Positions 32,151-42,900 of a DNA stretch of 64,000 nucleotides are shown here, piece by piece. Position 1 is the first letter of the stretch. The number at the start of each line of letters is the position of its first letter. A program made the translations under genes and the position numbers. The notes beneath the pieces are model-generated. The model worked only from the letters and a program-made list of their open reading frames with translations, ran no database searches and was not told the origin of the DNA. Origin of the DNA: Pempheris klunzingeri (lineage: Eukaryota; Chordata; Actinopteri; Acropomatiformes; Pempheridae); NCBI RefSeq assembly GCF_042242105.1, contig NC_092013.1, forward strand, positions 9,136,618 through 9,200,617, given 5' to 3'.

Positions 32151-32781
32151 TTATCTTGTCGTTCTTTAGACATCTGACACTAGATTAGATCTGTCATCAG
32201 AAAACAATCAGTTTGCATCAAACTCCAGAATCATACACTGATACCCTACAATCTAATTCAGAGACGCTCTATAGTGAGCAAAAAATTTATAGTTTGGATA
32301 TTTTAAATCTGATTTTTTTTTTTTGCATCAACACTGAAGTTTTGCATAAGTCTTATTTTTGTATCTTTAAAATTAGACACATTTGTGGGACTATAAGCAG
32401 AAGTGTATATGCTTTTTAGGGCAATATATAGAGAATAAATATTACTCTCAGAAACTGAATAAAATTGTGAACAATGAATATAGTGTAATATGTAGTTTAC
32501 ACAGGAAGTAATTTTGGACTGAACTAAAGATTAGCGCCTCTATCATAGTATTTATACAGGTCGTTTCACATTGTCAAAGGCCAACAAACCTGGTTATCAG
32601 CCTTAACCTTGAACATGGTTCCTATGTTGTGCAGAAACACTGACTTCCTCTTTGGAGACGAGATTCCAGCTGCTGCTTTACCTCCTCACCCTTTACGAGA
32701 GTCAGCACTGCTTTTAAAGGAGGCTTCAGTTGGGTAACTGCAACGGCTTTTAAAACAATGGCTTTCAACTGTTACAGGACA

Positions 32782-33003
32782 GGGTGGTGCCATCTGACCG
32801 CTGACTTCTCTCATTTGAAGAACAACTCCCATAAAATTTGAGTGAACTCCGTCAGCTGAGAGATATGGTTTGGTCTGTTTCAACAGAAAAAGAAATTGCA
32901 CAATCACAACCTCAGATTTTATCTCGCCTGAAATTAACCTCAGTAACTCACAGCATCAAGTCATTTGCCAGATTTTACTCTTTGACAAAGATCTTGTCCT
33001 GGC
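32782..33003. repeat. Duplicated block, copy 2, ending about 120 bp before the ctsz core promoter
   Basis: This is the partner of 31946-32150, about 840 bp downstream in the same orientation. It ends near 33003, so it may contribute upstream regulatory sequence to ctsz. Confidence 0.75.
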
Positions 33004-33121
33004 TTCTTGGCCTGTTGTCCCTTGCTGTTTGAGAATAACTGTCTTATTCATTCTTTCTTAAACATTTTTTTATCTTGTGAAATAATTCCCGTTAGTGTCT
33101 GTGTGTGACGTGAGTTTGTTG

Positions 33122-33131
33122 GTCACGTGAC
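33122..33131. promoter_or_regulatory. Perfect CLEAR (TFEB/TFE3) site in the ctsz promoter
   Basis: GTCACGTGAC is the exact 10-bp palindromic CLEAR consensus bound by TFEB/TFE3/MITF at lysosomal genes. It lies 14 bp upstream of the TATA box and 148 bp before the cathepsin Z start codon. Position and gene function agree with lysosomal stress control. Confidence 0.85.
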
Positions 33132-33144
33132 TGCAGCCTGCTGG

Positions 33145-33152
33145 TATATAAG
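33145..33152 (+). promoter_or_regulatory. TATA box of ctsz
   Basis: TATATAAG lies 127 bp before the ctsz ATG. Transcription would start near 33175, leaving a 5' UTR of about 100 nt. Confidence 0.8.
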
Positions 33153-33278
33153 CGCAGAGCTTCTCCTCAGAGCCTCCAGAGTGTCAGCTCCTTCTGCTGC
33201 AGACTCCGGCCCGGACCTCCTGTCTGCTCCTCGTCCCGCTCCCCTGCAGCTCTGCTCGGTGAGGCTCATCTGTCAGAA

Positions 33279-36200
33279 ATGGCTCGGACAGCTTTGGTGG
33301 TCGCCCTGTTTTCGGTTGCGCTGCCCGGTGTGTTTTCCGGGAAGTTTTTCAACCAGGACGAGCCGTGCTACGTCCGCAAACCGAGGACATACGGCTTCGG
33401 GATGAAGTAAGCCCAACTGAGTTTTTAATAAGTTTGTTAATAATGACGGAGCTTGTGTAAATGAGCTACGTTTGTGCTAGCTAGCGTTAGCTTCAGACGG
33501 CGGTTAGTTAACGTTAGTAGGCGTTTATCAGCAGAGTGAGTCCGTGAGATTAGCTTCATTTTTTCATAAATTTACACTCAAACGTGCTGATATTTGACAT
33601 GAATACAAAGATAGGTGGTGTGTATGGGATAAACAAGCAGTCACTGGGTTACAGTCTATCAAGGAGGCAGTTTTTTGTTTAATTTCTTAGTTTTTTAGGG
33701 AGTATTTGAGTTAAAACGAAACAAAACAGGCAGGAAAAGTGAGTGCTGAGAATTTCCCTGTTACCACTTTCTGCCAATCACGAGGTTTGGTGAATCACAG
33801 GTGGAGGAAGTTAACAACGCTGTAAATTCACCACGGTTGACCCTGAAAGGCTCAGTGACATCAAACCACACACGAAAGATTTTATTAAACATCATAACTT
33901 TCCACATGATGTAGTTATTCTCTTAACTTTGTATGCTATATGCTGCAGGTGTTGCTTTTCCTCAATAAAATAAATAGAATTTTAAATAATTTTTTTCTTT
34001 TTTGTACTATCCTCATGTTTTGTCTCATAGTGTCGTCTTATATTTATATTCTTTAATTATGGCCACATCAGCTCCACAAACAAGACACACAGGTAAAACT
34101 CTGTCCCCCACCTGCTTTGAAAGTCTCTGTTTTCAAAGTCCACTTTTCGTTTAGCCATTTATTTTTTTTGGGGGGGGGGTAGCTTAATGGCGCGTTTCCA
34201 CTAGTACCTACTCCGAGTAGAGCTGAGTAGGTCCTAGTGGAAACGCGCCGTAAGTGTCGCTATAACAGCGCTGATCGAGGCATTGATCTGCTGATCGGTG
34301 TGTCATTATACCTGCGGGAGGAGGGGCTGCTGCACGGGTCCTGACTAGCGCGGCAGCTGTTCAGTGCATTGTGGGATTTGTAGTATTAGAGGTGGGAGTG
34401 CTGTTTACTGACGGGCCATTCTTAATAGTCACATGAAATTATCTCGCGGGCCTTGAGTTTGACATATGTGCTCTAAAGCCTCCAGTGAGGTACATGTATA
34501 CATGTATGTGATATGGTGAAGAATATTAAGACCCTTTTTATTTCTCAATATCAAATCTCAAATATCCAGAGTTTTTAAAAGCCACAGCTGACCCATGCTG
34601 GATTTTTCAGAGAAATACAGATGTTTTGTATTTCCATTATTTGAGCGTAAGGTGATCTATCATTCATTATAGCACGGTCTGGATGGATACTCCATTCTAA
34701 TTGGCTGGTGGGTGTCTGTCATGTAAGGGATGATGCAGGATGAGGTGTCCATTATCAGGAATTAACGCACAACGTGGAGGCCGAGAACTGTCTGACAAGA
34801 ATCCTCCATTAATTCCTGATAATGCTAATGATGATTTTTACTTTGTGTTTGAAGTTTATTCTTATTCTTTGGAGCTGTGTGTAACAAAGCAATTTCCCCC
34901 TGGGGATTATTAAAGGAATTCTGATAACGGACACCTCATCGGGTATTATATATCACGTATGATATAAGGACGGTTCCTTATATCAAAGAAATCATCTGCA
35001 ACTGTCATGATGATCAATAACTGAATTTAAGTCTTTTTTTCAAGCACGACCCCCAATAATATGCTGATGTGAACATTTTCCACTTCCTCTGTTATATTTA
35101 ATATGTCTGATTTTTAGACACCTGGTGTTATTTTGGGCTCTATAAAACTGTGATGGTCATTTTCATCTTTAAAAAAAAAAATGTTTTTATGGACAAAGAA
35201 AAAATCAGTGGCAGATTAATGCATAAAGAAAATGATGAGGTGAGTCACAGCCTTATTTATAATAAGGATACTTTAAATTAGATTTTTGTTTTCTGAAATG
35301 TACACACACTTTACAGATGCACACATCAGAGATGTGGACAAACTATTTAATGGCAAATCTGTTTCTAAATAGGAGTTATTTCCTTATTACAATTTATCAG
35401 CTGACCTATACATGGAGACCAATTATTTCTAATATCCTTCCATATATAGACATGGCCAGTTTATCACTCTGACTCTGTTTTAAAAATGACAAAAAACAAA
35501 CTGTCTAATATATGCCATACGTCTAAACGTCTCAGGCCTAAATTCCATGTTACAGAGGACATGACACAATCTCCGTGTCCTCATCGATGGAACAGCTATT
35601 TACGACGTCTCTGCTTCAGAGTGTGCAGGTGTTACTGACCTTATTTAAAACATTGTATCTGGTCTTTTCAAAGATATTTTTGAAAAAGGGAAATGAAACA
35701 GACAAGGGACAAAATCATCTTTCCACAATCTCAACATACTGTAACTGCTGATGTAGACAACCCAAGATTAGAGTGCAATATGTTTATGGCAGCACCCTGA
35801 AGGTGATTTCCAGTGTGGATTAATCAGTTTTTTGGTTTTTTTTTTATCATTTAAGATATATAAGATGTCTTCAAATGCAGTTTTTCACAAGTTTGAACTC
35901 TGGAGGCAAAGTCTCACATTTGAGAAGTGAGAGATTTGTGACGTTTTTGCTTGATGTTTGATATACACTACTCACAAAAAGTTAGGGATATTCAGCTTTC
36001 AGGTGAAATTTCAGGAAGAACCAATACATTTCCTGGTTCAGTTAGAATTGGTATTTTAACAGTCCTGCTCATCATGCTGTTCACATTCTGACATCATGAG
36101 ACCAAGACGACACCTAACAATTGATCAGCAGCACCTCAACACTGGAGGCTTCAAACAGGTCCTCAGACAGAAGTGTCCACTGAGTTTAGAGGGTCACAGA

Positions 36201-38566
36201 GTGTCATCAGGAGGTTGTAACAGAGATACAGAGACTGGAAGAGTCACAGAGAGGAGAGGAGTGGACGTCCTTTGGCCACATCCCAATTTTACGTTTACCC
36301 TCGTTAACCCTCCACTGTTGTTAGATTTTCTTTCAATAAATTGTTTAAGATGAAGAAACTACCATTGCATGCTGATACTTAAATGTCCTCCTTTCATGAT
36401 ATAATATCACTGTAGCATTAACTTTTTACATTTTCCATAAATTTCACCTGAAAGTCGAATATCCCTAACTTTTTGTGAACCCTGTAAATGATCGATCAGT
36501 TGTAGTATTAGGTGTGTTGCTGCGGCAGCAGTAATGTATCTAATGACCTGTCCGTTCACAGGACCGCTCCTCGTCCTTATGAGTATTTGAACCTTTCCGA
36601 ACTGCCGAAGTCGTTGGACTGGAGGAATGTCGATGGCATCAACTACGCGAGCACGACCCGCAACCAGCACATTCCCCAGTACTGTGGCTCCTGCTGGGCC
36701 CACGGCAGCACCAGCGCCATGGCAGGTATGACTCCATCTACAGGACTCACCTATGGGGGGGGTGCTGAATCACTGACGTTTGGTGGCAGCTGGTCCTCAC
36801 ATGACTTTGGTTTTCTATCTCTCATTTGTATTAAAGCTCTGTGTTTGCTGTCTCGCCAGATCGCATCAACATCAAACGGAAAGGAATGTGGCCATCTGCC
36901 TATCTCTCTGTACAGAATGTGATCGACTGTGGTGATGCCGGCTCTTGCCATGGAGGGGATCACTCCGGGGTTTGGCTGTACGCAAACACACACGGGATCC
37001 CAGATGAGACCTGCAATAACTACCAGGCTATAGACCAGGGTGAGTGGCCCTCAGTGGCCAAAGTGATGGTTATGATATCGCTGACACTGTCCGAGTCTGA
37101 GCGTGCTCTGTGTCGCCCTTTAAAGACTGCAATCTCTTCAACCAATGCGGCACCTGCACCACCTTCGGTACGTGTAACATCGTGAAGAACTACACCCTGT
37201 GGAAAGTGGGAGACTTCGGACGCATCGGTGGAAGGGAGAAGATGATGGCAGAGATCATGACTGGAGGACCCATCAGGTTTGCTTCTTCTTTATGCTTCTT
37301 CTGCTGAGCTGTAGACGGTTGCAAAGGTTGTAATAAAAACGATTAAATTAAAGTTGGAGACCTATTTGTGTTTGAAAGTTGACATTATAAGGATGAGTAA
37401 AGAAATCCTTCACAGCCGTGTGACTCCACAAAGGAGCACAAATTAATAAAACAAATCGGCTAAATGCAGCTTTTGGACTGACTTTATGTTCCCTGACTCT
37501 TTATCAGAAACTCAACGTTCAAAAAACAAACAAATAAAGTGGCTAACTGGGTAAGTTATTGTAAGTTTGATGGGGAGTAATTCAGTCAGACTGAAGTTTA
37601 ATATAATTACTGCCTAAAATAGTTAAACTTTTTTTTATTTAGCTTTGCTTTTTTTTTTTTTTTTTTTCACTGAATCATGTCTTTTCCTCATCTCATGGAA
37701 GTAAGGCCCGCTGTTCAGGGGTTGGGAAGCGTGCCAATCTAAGAGGGTCTGCAATTTAAAAATACTTCATATCAGCGTCAACATTCACTCATCATATTTA
37801 CTGTTGCTTTAGTCCACTGCAGTATTGTAAGCATACGTCGTCATCCCAGTGCAGCTCCACACTGTCTGATTTCAGCCACTGTCTCCACTTTAACCAGAGG
37901 AAGTTACATGATCTGTGGTGCTTGTTTTTTTGTTTTTTTTTCTCCAGCTGTGGGATTATGGCCACAGAGCAGCTGGACGCCTACACCGGAGGTCTCTACT
38001 TAGAGTATCAGGAGGACCCTATCATCAACCACATCGTGTCAGTGGCCGGCTGGGGAGTGGAGAACGGCGTTGAGTACTGGATTGTGCGCAACTCCTGGGG
38101 AGAGCCATGGGTGAGTTCTTATAAAACAGAAAAGTAAAGACCCTGAAGTAGCAGATTTGTTTCTCTGCGAGTCGTTTCATTAGGTTTAAAGGTTTTTCAC
38201 TTAAAGCTCTCAAAAACCCTGGTCAGGTTCAAGAAGGAATACAGACCTTTTTCAGCTTAAACCACTTCAAACCAGTTTCAGAAGTCTGAAATGTCTTCAG
38301 ATTGCTTTTTGTTCAACAATTGAAAGATATTTAACCTACCATCACATAAGATCCTTTTGTAAACGCTCACAACTGCAAAGCTGGAACATGGTGATGTTTG
38401 GCAGTAAGATGATCAAAATCGTTGCCCTCTCTCTCTGCAGGGTGAGAAAGGCTGGCTCAGGATCGTGACCAGTGCCTACAAGGGAGGAAGCGGCAGCAAA
38501 TACAACCTGGCATTGGAGGAAGACTGCATGTACGGAGACCCAATCCTCCCCAAGGACTATCTGTAG
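33279..38566 (+). CDS. ctsz: Cathepsin Z (cathepsin X), 6 exons, 303 aa
   Basis: This is a papain-family (C1) lysosomal cysteine carboxypeptidase, equal in length to human CTSZ (303 aa). Residues 1-21 form a signal peptide ([17 protein letters not shown]). A short propeptide follows, then the mature domain. The HIP insertion that blocks the active-site cleft in cathepsin X is at 79-81. The catalytic Cys is C87 in CGSCWAHGS, the catalytic His is H236 in [10 protein letters not shown], and the Asn is N256 in [16 protein letters not shown] glycosylation site is kept. The RGD found in the human propeptide is absent; the matching stretch reads [10 protein letters not shown]. Exons: 33279-33406, 36562-36725, 36860-37039, 37126-37276, 37948-38110, 38441-38566. 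The total is 912 nt, in phase. The gene is tail-to-tail with nelfcd. Confidence 0.97.
34189..34249. repeat. 25-bp near-perfect hairpin
   Basis: The arms 34189-34213 and 34225-34249 pair at 24 of 25 positions around an 11-nt loop. The arms contain GGCGCGTTTCCACTAG, a word I associate with ends of fish miniature DNA transposons, so this may be two fused terminal ends after loss of the interior. It lies in ctsz intron 1. Confidence 0.85.
34740..34940. repeat. MITE-like element with about 20-bp terminal inverted repeats
   Basis: GATGAGGTGTCCATTATCAG at the left end and CTGATAACGGACACCTCATC at the right end are reverse complements with one mismatch. Inside, AATTCCTGATAAT near 34810 gives a further inverted match to ATTATCAGGAATT near 34755. 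The interior includes a CAATTTCCCCCTGGGGATTA stretch that resembles fish LINE tails, so the element may be composite. It lies in ctsz intron 1. Confidence 0.7.
35970..36480. mobile_element. Internally deleted Tc1-like DNA transposon, about 0.5 kb
   Basis: The ends 35972-36009 and 36441-36479 are inverted repeats of about 38 bp with only a small AG/GA difference; both contain CACAAAAAGTTAGGGATATT. The interior has an open stretch at 36096-36290 starting [12 protein letters not shown], loosely like the N-terminus of Tc1/mariner-type transposases, but with no catalytic domain. It is therefore non-autonomous. It lies in ctsz intron 1, ending 82 bp before exon 2. Confidence 0.75.
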
Positions 38567-39196
38567 AGGGGACCACTGCACACCCTCATGTGTCTTCCTG
38601 TCGTGGGCAGAGGGATTTCCTCATATGCAAAATGTTGAAAAGGGAGTCGATTTTTATTTTTCTTTGCTATTTTTTTAAAACTTGTAATCAGGTGATCAGA
38701 TTTTAGTGCCAATGTGTCGCAGCTGCTGGATATCAGACCTGCTTGAATCAATGCAGATTTTTGTATCGTTAGCACAGTGACGTCTGCAGGCTGTTTAACA
38801 GTCTGAAACTTAAACACATCAGCACAGCCAAAGTCAAGCACTGCACATGGAATAGCGATTATACTGGGGGGAAAAATGCAAGAAATTCTTCAGCTTGCAT
38901 CAAGAGGACAAAAGGCTTATCATAGTTTTGATTTTTCAAAGTGTTCTGACTCAGCCAAAGAAAAGTGTTTGTCCTGCACTGCTCCGACACCGACTGTTTT
39001 CAGTGGTCATGTGTCGTCGGTGTTCCACTACACCCTGACGAAGGTTTTGTACACAAACTAGGAAAAAAAAAATCTGTGCCTTACATGATCTTGCAGTCAA
39101 GTATAGATTTATATGATTTGCCGTTGTACAATCTGCACATCAGAAATTCTGCACAACTTGCAACTTTTGATTTTGTTTTCAAAATGTGCCAATAAA
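38567..39196 (+). other. ctsz 3' untranslated region with poly(A) signal
   Basis: AATAAA at 39191-39196 is the first good signal after the stop. No other gene signal is seen here. The nelfcd poly(A) signal on the other strand lies at 39670-39675, so the two convergent transcripts need not overlap but leave only about 450 bp between ends. Confidence 0.6.
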
Positions 39197-39669
39197 CATG
39201 GCGTTCCATATGAAATTTTACCTCTGTTCATCTGAAATGTGGCTGTAAAAACCTGAGTTTTCTCCTTCACGAAGGGATTCCCACAGTGGCTACTCCAAAC
39301 ACTCTTAGAAACATTACAGGGCACTCCACTGTTCATCTGTTGCATGGTTTTAGATGCTTTGCAGAAGCCTGATAACAACCCAGTCATCGGCGTTGCGTGT
39401 GATGGAGCAGAGAAACGTCTAAAACATGCAGGGCAGTGGGAAACTCTCCTTGAGGTCCTCTGCTTGTGTTCTGTGTCTTGATTCTAACAGACACTTCATC
39501 TGTCCCCACAAGTCTTGATTTTAAACTGGGGGAAGTTGTTTTACTGTTCCTCTGGCCTGTAATGTATTTTATGGCTTCCAATATTTATGTATTTTCTTAG
39601 TGACAACGACAAATGAGTGAGATTTTATTATTGCACAAAATTAAAAGCAAGAAACTACACATTCAGGTC

Positions 39670-39675
39670 TTTATT
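39670..39675 (-). terminator. nelfcd poly(A) signal
   Basis: TTTATT on plus is AATAAA on minus, 274 bp beyond the nelfcd stop codon at 39949-39951. Confidence 0.6.
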
Positions 39676-39948
39676 TTAAAACGGCTCAAACAAAATATAG
39701 AAAATCAAATATACATGTGGAAAAAAAAAACATTTAGCTGCATCCTCGGAGGGTTCTCCCTCAACCAGTCTGTCTCGTCACTTTTCCTTCAGCTCGCTGA
39801 CTGTGGCCTTTTCGTTGTCTCAGTAGAAACTAATCGTCCACTTGATCAAACTGAACAGTCCGTCTCCGGGTCATGTGCTTTGAGTAGAGCATCTGGTTAC
39901 CATGGAGATAACTCAGATCTGTATCTGTCAAGCTCCAGCATTTTCCCG

Positions 39949-42900
39949 TCAGTTTATCATGATGAAGTTCGACTTGCAATGAGCTGAAAAACAGGAAAAT
40001 AGTTGTCTACGTGTTGTCAATGTGGCCGTCAGCTTGAACTGGTAGCGTAATCCCTCGCACACTCAAGGGTGTAAATATGAAGAACACTAACTAAAGTGGA
40101 GGGAACATTGTCTGTAAATAATTGTCTAACTGCACTGATTATTTGGTAGACTCTGGCTGCATGACCGTTTTAATAATATCGGTTTTAACATAATTTAGAA
40201 CTTATTCCCACACCAGTAAACCTATTTGAACAAATGTTTCTTAAACTCAACCAGTTAGTCATTTTGCTGAACTTATTTTATTATTTACTCAGACGAGTAC
40301 TCCTATTTTATTAGATGTTTGTTTTTACTGCAAAATTGGCCTTGAATTGAATTAAATAACTGGAAGTTTAAAAAGCCTTAATTTTAAACTTGCTGAAACG
40401 TCACTTACCAATGAACTCGGCCACAGGGTCGTGTTCTCCCTCTGTGCGGATGGTTCCTGCGATGCTGTCGTTCTCCAGGATGGGCAGGAAGAGCTGAACA
40501 AAGTCAGATGTGTAGGGGGGCGCGATCACATCCAGCACCTGTAACGATATTGAAGATTAGTTAGTTTTATCATTGATTTGGAGTCGTCTTTGTGGCCACC
40601 TGTTGAATTTAAGTCCAATGTTCGCTCTCTTTTTGCTTCGACTTTGGTCTCTACCAACTCCTGAGGAAACATCTGGCTCTTCAGTTGTTAAAGCTGATTT
40701 AAGCAGTTTTCTGAATAAGAAAACAGAAGCCAGAATTCCAAAATACAACTCTTCCTCTGAAGAGAGGCAGTCTGAGAACAGAGCCAAGAGGTGGTGCAGA
40801 GGACAAGTTTTCCCTCAGACAGAATTACAATATGCTGAAAGGTTATTAAGCATTCTTTACCAAATGTTGCCACAAAAACCTGCCTACCTGAGCTTTAAAC
40901 GCTCCAATATGTTCACCAAATCTCCTAAATGTATTAAACTTTGTCCAAGATCTTCATTTTGAGTGTATAAAACATTCAGGATGTGGAGACACCCTGTTAC
41001 TTAAACTTGAAACCAGAGGTCACTTCCTTTCCCACGTTTTATCTCACAACTGATGGCGATCAAAAGCAGCGGTTACCTCTGTGACAAAATATCTAATGAG
41101 GGAGATATCCGTGTTGAGTTTCTCAAGACACTTGCGAATGTAACCGACGACAGGCAGGACGTAGCCACGGCTCAGCAGATGAACCATCCGGTCCAGCAGA
41201 GTCTTCTTCAACTCCAGCTGAGGGGGGAAATCAAACCAACACACACAGTCAGCTGAGAGGTCCCACAGGTACAACACTTCTATTAAAAACTGAAGTAAGA
41301 GGCACATAGACCTGGTCAGACCAACAAACGCGTTACAACATTGCGGTTCAACAGCCAATCGGCTCGTAGCAAAATCAGATGGTCAAGCCACCAGACTGTC
41401 GGCTGGTTGAAATAGAAGAGTTTTGGATAGAGGCAAGCTTCTAATAGATTAACTGCTCTGAGAATAGACACTGATAAACTGACAAAAGGGGGTTGATCTC
41501 CTGCCTTAAGCCCTCTGGGTATCATTCATGTGTTAAGAAGCTACAAATTATATTGAAATACACAAAAAAAAAAGCCTGAAAAGCTGGAAGTTAGATCAGT
41601 GGTTGCTATGGAGACGATGCGTTGTCTCATCTAGGTGCGTCAGTATAAACAGGCAGGTTTCAGTACGTCGCAGACCTGCGTGTTGCTAAGTAGCAGCAGG
41701 TATCAGCTCATGTCGTCAGGAATCTTTGGTCTGAAGTGGAAACGAACTCACCTGCTCCATGACATCCAGCTGAGAGTGCTCCGTCTCAAACAGCTTGATG
41801 AGCAGCTGGAGGACCTGCGGGTGCAGCAGCTGGTGACACGTGCAGATCTGTGAGGAGGAAGAGTTTGTTCATTTGACTGCTGCCTCGAAGAACAACAAGT
41901 GAACGCTGCACCTGGGGTTGACATCGTACCTCGTCCAGTAAAGCTAAATGTACCGGAGTGTGGTCCGTCTGCAGCTGGAAGTACCGCGGCTCAGAAACTG
42001 TCCAGTCCACCCATTTCAGGACGCCCATAGCAACAACTGGAAACCTGAACGCAAACACACAAACATGGAGTCAGCGGGGATCAGTCAGTGTGACCACAGC
42101 CTTCTGCCAGACATCAGTTCTTTTTGAGTACAGCTGAGAAGTGTCCATAAGTACCAAAAGCTTTTATTTTGTGAGATTTTCTGATTTACATCACACTCAT
42201 GGATCGTTTCTAGACTTTTACTATGACAGAAAGTAAAGTTCTGGTACAACTGTTTGTAGTTTCTCACTTTATGTTAAAACAGAAAACTGATTTTGCAGAA
42301 GAACATGTTTCTACTCTTCAAAGTGAGGTATTGAAGTAAGGCTTGTTTTGGTGTTGGTATCAGGATCAAATCAGCCTTGGTCAGAATAACCGCAGTCAAT
42401 GAAAACCATCTGGTTGATCTTGCTGAATAGATGTGGAAATATCACGTAAGATTTTTTTTTTTGACTCCCTGGACGGCCAGAGAGAGAAGCAACCATATAT
42501 ATATTATACATATTTACTAAGGCTACGTTTTAGCACACTGAGTGCCCAAAATTGCATTAATTAATATTTTAGCTACACCACCTCCTAAGCAGCCACTACA
42601 AACTCTGTAGTACTTCCTCCCCTTATGAATGAGAGCACGTTTCAGCCTTTTGAGGACTCAGATCTTGGTCGTCTGCTCACCGGATGCACTGGTACAAAGT
42701 GCCGAGTTCAGCCACCAGCTCTGTAGCTCCTTTGTTCTCATTGCAGCACAGGTTGTGAACAGTCTCGATGGCCTTGGAGGTCGACTTCAGCTCATCTTTA
42801 TTGATGTTGACTCGCTTGTTCTGGGATTGCACAGAAAGAAGAAGAGACATGTGGAGGACAGTTTAGAGAGCAGCTGTTTGGGTGAAACCAGAGGGTATGA

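Noticed and set aside
40573-40962. 129-codon plus-strand open frame between nelfcd exons
   Set aside because: It lies wholly inside a nelfcd intron, and I see no domain, splice support or family match.
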